Shown here: positions 59,640-64,000 of the stretch, one piece after another
Numbering within the stretch: the first letter of the stretch is position 1
Layout: every line of letters starts with the position of its first letter
Assembly (NCBI GenBank): GCA_038503035.1
Contig: JAVSML010024260.1
Location: 655,630 to 719,629, forward strand
DNA: 64,000 nt
Reading direction: 5' to 3'
Source of the DNA: Crocodylus rhombifer
Taxonomy: Eukaryota > Chordata > Crocodylia > Crocodylidae
Position numbers and translations under genes: made by a program
Notes under the pieces: generated by a model
Databases searched by the model: none
Seen by the model: the letters and a program-made list of their open reading frames with translations, nothing else
Told to the model about the DNA's origin: nothing

Positions 59640-60560
59640 GGGTTCGTTGCCCAGGGGGGTCTCACCTGCCATGTCTTTGATGAAAAATAATTTTAATTAG
59701 GAAGAAGATGTTCAGTCCCATCCTTCCTGGTGCCTCCCTTTAGTTGTCCCAGCTGTTCTTCCTATTTGAGGCTCCGCCTCCCCTACACCCTGCCTAACAT
59801 CAACCAAAGATGTCATCACTTGTATTGTCGGAGTTGGTATACCATATGCTTTGGTGTTCTGGCTCTCTGAATTTATGGCTGTAGGATTGGGATGGTGTTT
59901 TTAACCCGAGTCCTCCCTACTGCCCACTTTTCCTCATTTATGTGTTACCCTAATTCAGTGCCGCTCTGTCCCCTGGCATTTCAACCTCTCTTCAGGCTTG
60001 GTAATTGCCATGGGTCAGTCATGTATGGATTCTTGTCCTACTTGGTCCTGCTGGGCTCCAGTCTATGCTGTGGTCGTCCGTTGTCCACAGAGACTCTATG
60101 GGTAAGTCCTCGGGCTCTCTCTAGCCCTGACCTGTCACAGAAACCCCTTCCTAGGGTAACCACCAGGTCCCCTCACTGGGACTAGGTTCTTGATCTGGCC
60201 CCTCTGGGCTGGTTGGAGACCTCACTTCCAGACCCTCCCCCACCCTGGCTGGTCTTCCGCTGGGTCTTTTATCCTGGCTTCAGGGGCCTGGCCAACCAAT
60301 TGGTCCTGACACGCCACCATAAAGTGTGCCCATGCTGACAGGGGAGCCTTTTCTTTTTTTCCTTTCCTTTTTCTCCAACAAGGGAGCCACTGCAGTTTCA
60401 CTTTTACTGCGCTCTGCTTCCAGAAAGGCGTCCCACCATCTCTGCTCCTTATCTGGCAAAGGTAAGTTTTTTCCACAACCTCCTTTCTGTGAAGCGGGAC
60501 CATGGTGTTCAGTAGTGTTTTGGAAATCACATTTAATTTCCTTATTAAAAAAATATGTTT
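59640..60560 (-). mobile_element. LTR-like insertion, reverse orientation
   Basis: Read on the minus strand it has a CCAATTGGTTGG box, then GGATAAAAGACCCAGC as a TATA-like element (plus about 60260-60275), and a GC-rich body. It ends in GTGTAGGGGAGGCGGAGCC and CATGGCAGGTGAGACC. Those last words parallel the U5-side of the solo LTR at 32314-33699 (GTGTAGGGGAGGAATGG, CATGGCAGGTGAGAA), so the two are probably related LTR families. Termini and TSD are not resolved. Confidence 0.4.
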
Positions 60561-60738
60561 CTATCCAGGCAGTTTGAATAATAAGGTGTGATTTTAATTT
60601 TACCCAGCCATTGATACATCAACAAACAACCAACTGGAGCTTCAAAATGTTTGATGAAAAGGACTTCTAACAAAATACAGTTACAAGTGGTGCCTGATGA
60701 TTTACTCTGCTGTATAAGATCCAACCCTACAGCAAATA

Positions 60739-60978
60739 GTCAAGGAGGTTCACAATACAGCTGATAGGACCTCTGTAGGGATTGAACAATCAAAAGAGAC
60801 TATTATTTTAGTCCTACAAGATGTTAAAGAAGCCACTTAACATGGTTGGTGAGAAACTCTGTTGGGCTGGTTGCCTACATCTACCCATATCCTTAATGTG
60901 GCTTTATATTCCCTTGTGGTGGTCTTAGCTCTCGGATACTGCTTTCAAACATGCAGTGTGTTCTCATTTGCCATATGA
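60739..60978 (+). pseudogene. ERV envelope transmembrane-subunit-like remnant
   Basis: One frame, with two internal stops, carries an Asp/Glu/Lys-rich helical stretch (NTADRTSVGIEQSKE), then WLPTSTHI, then a run of about 20 hydrophobic residues containing LYSLVVVLALGYCF, and ends with TGA at 60976. The order (helix, WL-type pre-membrane segment, membrane span, short Cys-bearing tail) is that of the C-terminus of retroviral envelope TM proteins. It lies downstream of pol, as expected. No fusion peptide or CX6CC motif was found. The two stops make it non-functional. Confidence 0.5.
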
Positions 60979-61148
60979 AAATCTTGTGGCCATTTCTGAA
61001 GCTAAAGTGAGAGAGAAAGAGTTGAATGCTGTCCTCTGAAACTCCCCATAAAATAAGTTCACACAGGGCACAGTCTGATGTGAGACTGATCCATGTCTCA
61101 GATGTGGTTGCAACTCATAAGTCTTGCATCACATGCAAGAAGTCAACC

Positions 61149-61496
61149 AATGTCAGTAATGTGTACATTGCCACTGTATATGTCAGCATTGTAAATATGA
61201 ATGATATTTCACTGTGAGGAGTTTTCTTCAACAGGTTTGTGTGTGTTTGGGGTTTTATTTGCAGAAATCATAGTGTAAAATTCAATCCAGTAGCAAAGGT
61301 GACTGATAGACCACAAAGCCTCGTTACTATCAGCAGAATCAATAGCATCTTCCTTACCTAAGCGCTGGCTTTACTACTACAACAAACTGTCTTGTCTGTT
61401 TTATGTTATTTGGTTTGCAGTTTGTTTGTTTGTTCATTTGGGTTTTTGTTTGGTTTATTTAAGTTGTCAAGAGATTAAATGCCTTTAAATATAATC
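61149..61496 (+). repeat. 348-bp direct repeat, copy B
   Basis: This is the partner of 58296-58642. Differences seen are GTATATG for GTACATG, GGGGTTTTATTT for GGGTTTTTTTT, and ATTAAATGCC for ATTAAAAGCC. It lies just after the envelope-like remnant. The sequence on both sides differs from that around copy A, and no TSD flanks either copy. Confidence 0.95.
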
Positions 61497-62183
61497 TTGG
61501 ATCCCTCCTGTCTACAATCATGCAACTTGCCTGTGGTAACTACAGAAAGTGTTTACACATGACAAAACAATTTTTGGGAAGGGGCTTGTTTATTTTTAGC
61601 AGTCTTTAATGAAATAATTGGGTGCCTCCAGATGAGCGAGCATGTGCCTCTGCCCTGTCTCAAACCCCTTTGGGACAGGGCAAGAGACATAGGTGGGAAT
61701 GAAAACGTGTTCCCCGTGCTGCAGACTTCCAGTGCAGGGAGAAAATTGGATCCCTAGATATCCAGGGGTCTAAAAGAAACGGAGTTTAAAAAAGCAAGCA
61801 GGGCATGGGACCATGCCCTAAGGCAACCAGAGGTTGGGTTCTCCACAGAGATACTCTGGCTACCAGAGCATCTCTGTTCTTGGCCCCTCACCCTGCTGAA
61901 GTACAGGCAGCATGCTGCAGGACCAAGGCTTCAGTGCCAGTAAGTAAGGGGTCGGGGCAGGGGCTGTAGGAGGGGGGAGGGGACTACAGTGGGGAAGTAG
62001 AGGCTTTTTTTTTCTTTTTTTAAAGTGATGGTGCCTGGGATTGAGGGGGCAGCCATGGAGCTCTGAGGGTACAAGTGGGGGCTGGGGCTGGGTAGAGGAG
62101 CCACTGGGGGGGCTGCAGCAGGTGGCAGGGGATGGGGCCTGGTGGGGCAGCAATCAGGGGGCTGGAGTAGGGCATGTGGGCCT

Positions 62184-62335
62184 TGCAGGGGGTGGTAGCC
62201 CCTGTGGGGGCCATTTTGCCTGTTGGGGGGCATAACATTTGTTGGGGGGCTGTAGCTCTTGTGTGGGGGCCGTAGCCCCTACTGGGGGGGCTATAACCCC
62301 TGTATAGGGGCCGTAGCCCCTGTGGGAGGGCAGCA
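62184..62335. repeat. G-rich minisatellite, about seven 20-bp units
   Basis: Units of roughly 20 bp alternate GGGGGG/GGGGGC with CCGTAGCCCC, CTGTAGCTC or CTATAACCCC. Each unit carries GGGGCCGTAGCCCC-type self-complementarity, so the array is rich in local hairpins and G-runs. Confidence 0.75.
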
Positions 62336-62654
62336 AATTATATATTCATGTATTCATGAATTCAAGAAACATGTATTTAGAGTTCACTTTATTATTATGA
62401 GAGAGACACTAGTAGGCTTCCACATTGCTTTAACACTGTAGATATATTCATAAAACATTGCCCAACTGATCACTGTCTTTGTCTCTCTCTCTAGTGGTCT
62501 TTTGTTTTAATAGAGGAGGAACATGCATTTTGGGGTATTTTACAGTGTGACTTTGGGATTTTTTTTATCAGGGATTTTACAGTTTGCCAATAGGGAACAC
62601 CAGAATTCCTGCTAGGGAGGCCAGTGGCAGGACCCTGCCTGCTCAGAGCTGGCA

Positions 62655-62840
62655 CCTTAGACCTATCTGGCTGTGGCTGACCTCCTGGCCAAATGGGGCC
62701 AGGAGGACATGCTTTGACAGTTCAAAGCAGGCCACCACACCTGGAACATCTTCCGTGCGATAGCTGCCCAGATGGCCTGGCAGAGGGCACACATGGCAGT
62801 AGTGCCGCACAGAGGCCAACACTGCAGCCACAGCCCGCTG
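62655..62840 (+). pseudogene. Myb/SANT-like DNA-binding domain remnant
   Basis: A frame through 62676-62840, with one stop after EDML, contains ADLLAKWGQEDML, then QFKAGHHTWNIFRAIAAQMA. This resembles the first two helices of Myb/SANT-like domains (LLxxWGEExVQ...RNxxIYxxIAxxM) found in Harbinger accessory proteins and in the many ZSCAN29-like genes of turtles and crocodilians. The third helix (QCRxKxKxL) is not preserved beyond GQHC. It has no start codon and is broken. Confidence 0.5.
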
Positions 62841-63262
62841 GCAGCTGGCCCAAAGGGGCAGATGCCTCTACTGGCTGTGTAGTCCCCATCTGGGTCTGGC
62901 AGGTGTGCAACAGGTCACAGCCAGGCAGCAGCCCCTACTGCCAGTCTGCCGTGGATAAAGGTTGCAGGGAACTCTCAGGGCTGCTTCAGCAGTCCAGCTG
63001 GCACAAGGGGTAGTGTCCCCAGGTACCAATTGGCCAGGCCCCCCTACTTGAAAGGGCAGCTTTTTGTACTTATGGGGCCAGTACAAGGCAGCTTTTTATA
63101 TTGCTGGGGCGGCGCAGGTGCTGGCCCCAGGCTCTAGCTCCCCTTGCCTGCAGATCCGGGGGGAGCTAGGCAGGGTTATTTTGCCCCCGGTGGCACAATT
63201 TTCCCCACAATAAAGTGCATGTCCAAGCATGTGCACTGAGGCAAAAAGCCCCAGCTCAAATT

Positions 63263-64000
63263 TGCACTGCTTCTATTTGAGCTTCTACAAGCATACAAGC
63301 TTGCATGTATGGGTGAGCCCATTGAGTTTTGTTCCTTTTTGGAAACACAGTAAATCATGCTGTCAAACTGGCTTTTTATTTCATCTCCCTTCAGATCTGT
63401 TCAGTTTCAGAACTTCTGTCCTAGAGGATCTCCTCCTTTATCTTTATAAAACAGTTGTGAAATCTTCCTTCTTGTCATCATGCTGGTTCTAATTTATGTG
63501 CCTGCAACACTGATGTTTACATAAACCATATAGTTGTGAAGGCATATACTTCAAGGCTTTGGATTTTTGAGATTCCTTCTATGAAACAACATCCAATTCA
63601 AAATCCATTTTTGCATGTTAGTCTGTGACTATAGAAATGCATATTTCTTATAAAAGGCATTGAGTATATGCAGTCCACTGCTCCTCTGCACTGCATTACA
63701 TATTTGATAGACTACACACTGATATTGTTCCCAATTTAATCAATGGAAACAATGGACTCACTATGAATGGGAATATGAAAATATAAATAACCCTCTGAAT
63801 CAGATATATCATGTCTTGAGTTGTGATTGGTGCTCTTCCAACTGGGCTGTAGTATATAATGCTATATATAGCACCACAAGTTTCAATTCTGATTTACAGC
63901 TACGTATGTAATAATACGACCAAATTCCCTGACCAAAGCAGTGTAGAGAGTAGCTAAGGAAGTAGTTCATAAATTCACTTCCACTAAATCAGATTTCATA
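63263..64000. other. No gene seen
   Basis: This is an AT-rich end of window. No repeat terminus or coding block could be supported. Confidence 0.4.

Larger units (their letters stand above)
61625..63262. mobile_element. GC-rich element remnant with Myb/SANT-like ORF piece
   Basis: The GC-rich block starts near GGGTGCCTCCAGATGAGC, which includes a palindrome CAAACCCCTTTGGG-type core at about 61660-61682. It ends near GCATGTGCACTGAGG. An AT-rich insert (about 62340-62600) interrupts it. A Myb/SANT-like remnant and a minisatellite lie within. By content it may derive from a PIF/Harbinger-type or related DNA transposon, or from a retrocopy of a Myb/SANT gene. Ends and TSD are not resolved. Confidence 0.35.

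Noticed and set aside
58296..61496. The 347-bp direct repeats as LTRs of one retroelement
   Set aside because: There is no TG...CA termini pair, no TSD, no primer site after copy A and no polypurine tract before copy B.
1..64000. CRISPR arrays, bacterial operons, phage or toxin-antitoxin systems
   Set aside because: The sequence is vertebrate genomic DNA. No spacer-repeat arrays or compact coding were seen.

Overview
This is a stretch of vertebrate nuclear DNA, most likely from a sauropsid and, by repeat content, probably a crocodilian (turtle is the alternative). The evidence is a CR1 LINE with the typical ATTCTATGAT-type 3' tail, several old MIR-like SINEs, many hAT elements with exact 8-bp target-site duplications (TSDs), solo LTRs and a decayed endogenous retrovirus. 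There is no bacterial-style gene packing. Almost every open frame over 60 codons is chance or lies inside a repeat.

Host gene. Four plus-strand segments look like exons of one gene: 5317-5454, 20617-20686, 40655-40844 and 42143-42257. All have AG/GT borders, intron phases agree at each junction (0, 1, 2), and the last segment ends in a stop. I do not recognise the protein. If the model is right, about 37 kb of the window is its introns and the last 21 kb lies downstream of it.

Repeats, left to right. CR1 (1-944); a 965-bp hAT (1189-2153); MIR (3183-3290); a 429-bp hAT (6570-6998); a GC-rich minisatellite block (about 11.6-12.6 kb); a TA-flanked Tc1/mariner-like element (12640-14679) split by a 1.4-kb solo LTR (13021-14414); four copies of a family with GGGACAGACATT-type ends (15.5, 19.5, 22.7, 38.2 kb); LTR-like blocks at 26.5-27.6 and 27.9-29.9 kb, the second carrying a hAT (28525-29858); a solo LTR with TATAA duplications (32314-33699); foldbacks at 30.4, 30.6, 34.3 and 44.3 kb; and two hATs of one family in opposite orientation (42390-43352 and 55137-55937).

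Endogenous retrovirus. From about 54.6 to 61 kb lie an LTR broken by a hAT, a primer-binding site resembling the 3' end of tRNA-Arg, a coiled-coil gag-like remnant, a protease motif, a reverse-transcriptase fragment and a piece resembling an envelope transmembrane subunit. All are on the plus strand, in viral order, and broken by stops and frameshifts. Two nearly identical 347/348-bp direct repeats (58296-58642 and 61149-61496) lie in this region. The right end (61.6-63.3 kb) holds a GC-rich block with a Myb/SANT-like remnant and a minisatellite.

Most notable: the phase-consistent unknown gene, the young 347-bp duplication inside old sequence, a transposon ORF with an eight-residue Lys/Pro repeat broken by an LTR, and a perfect 24-bp hairpin at 34.3 kb.
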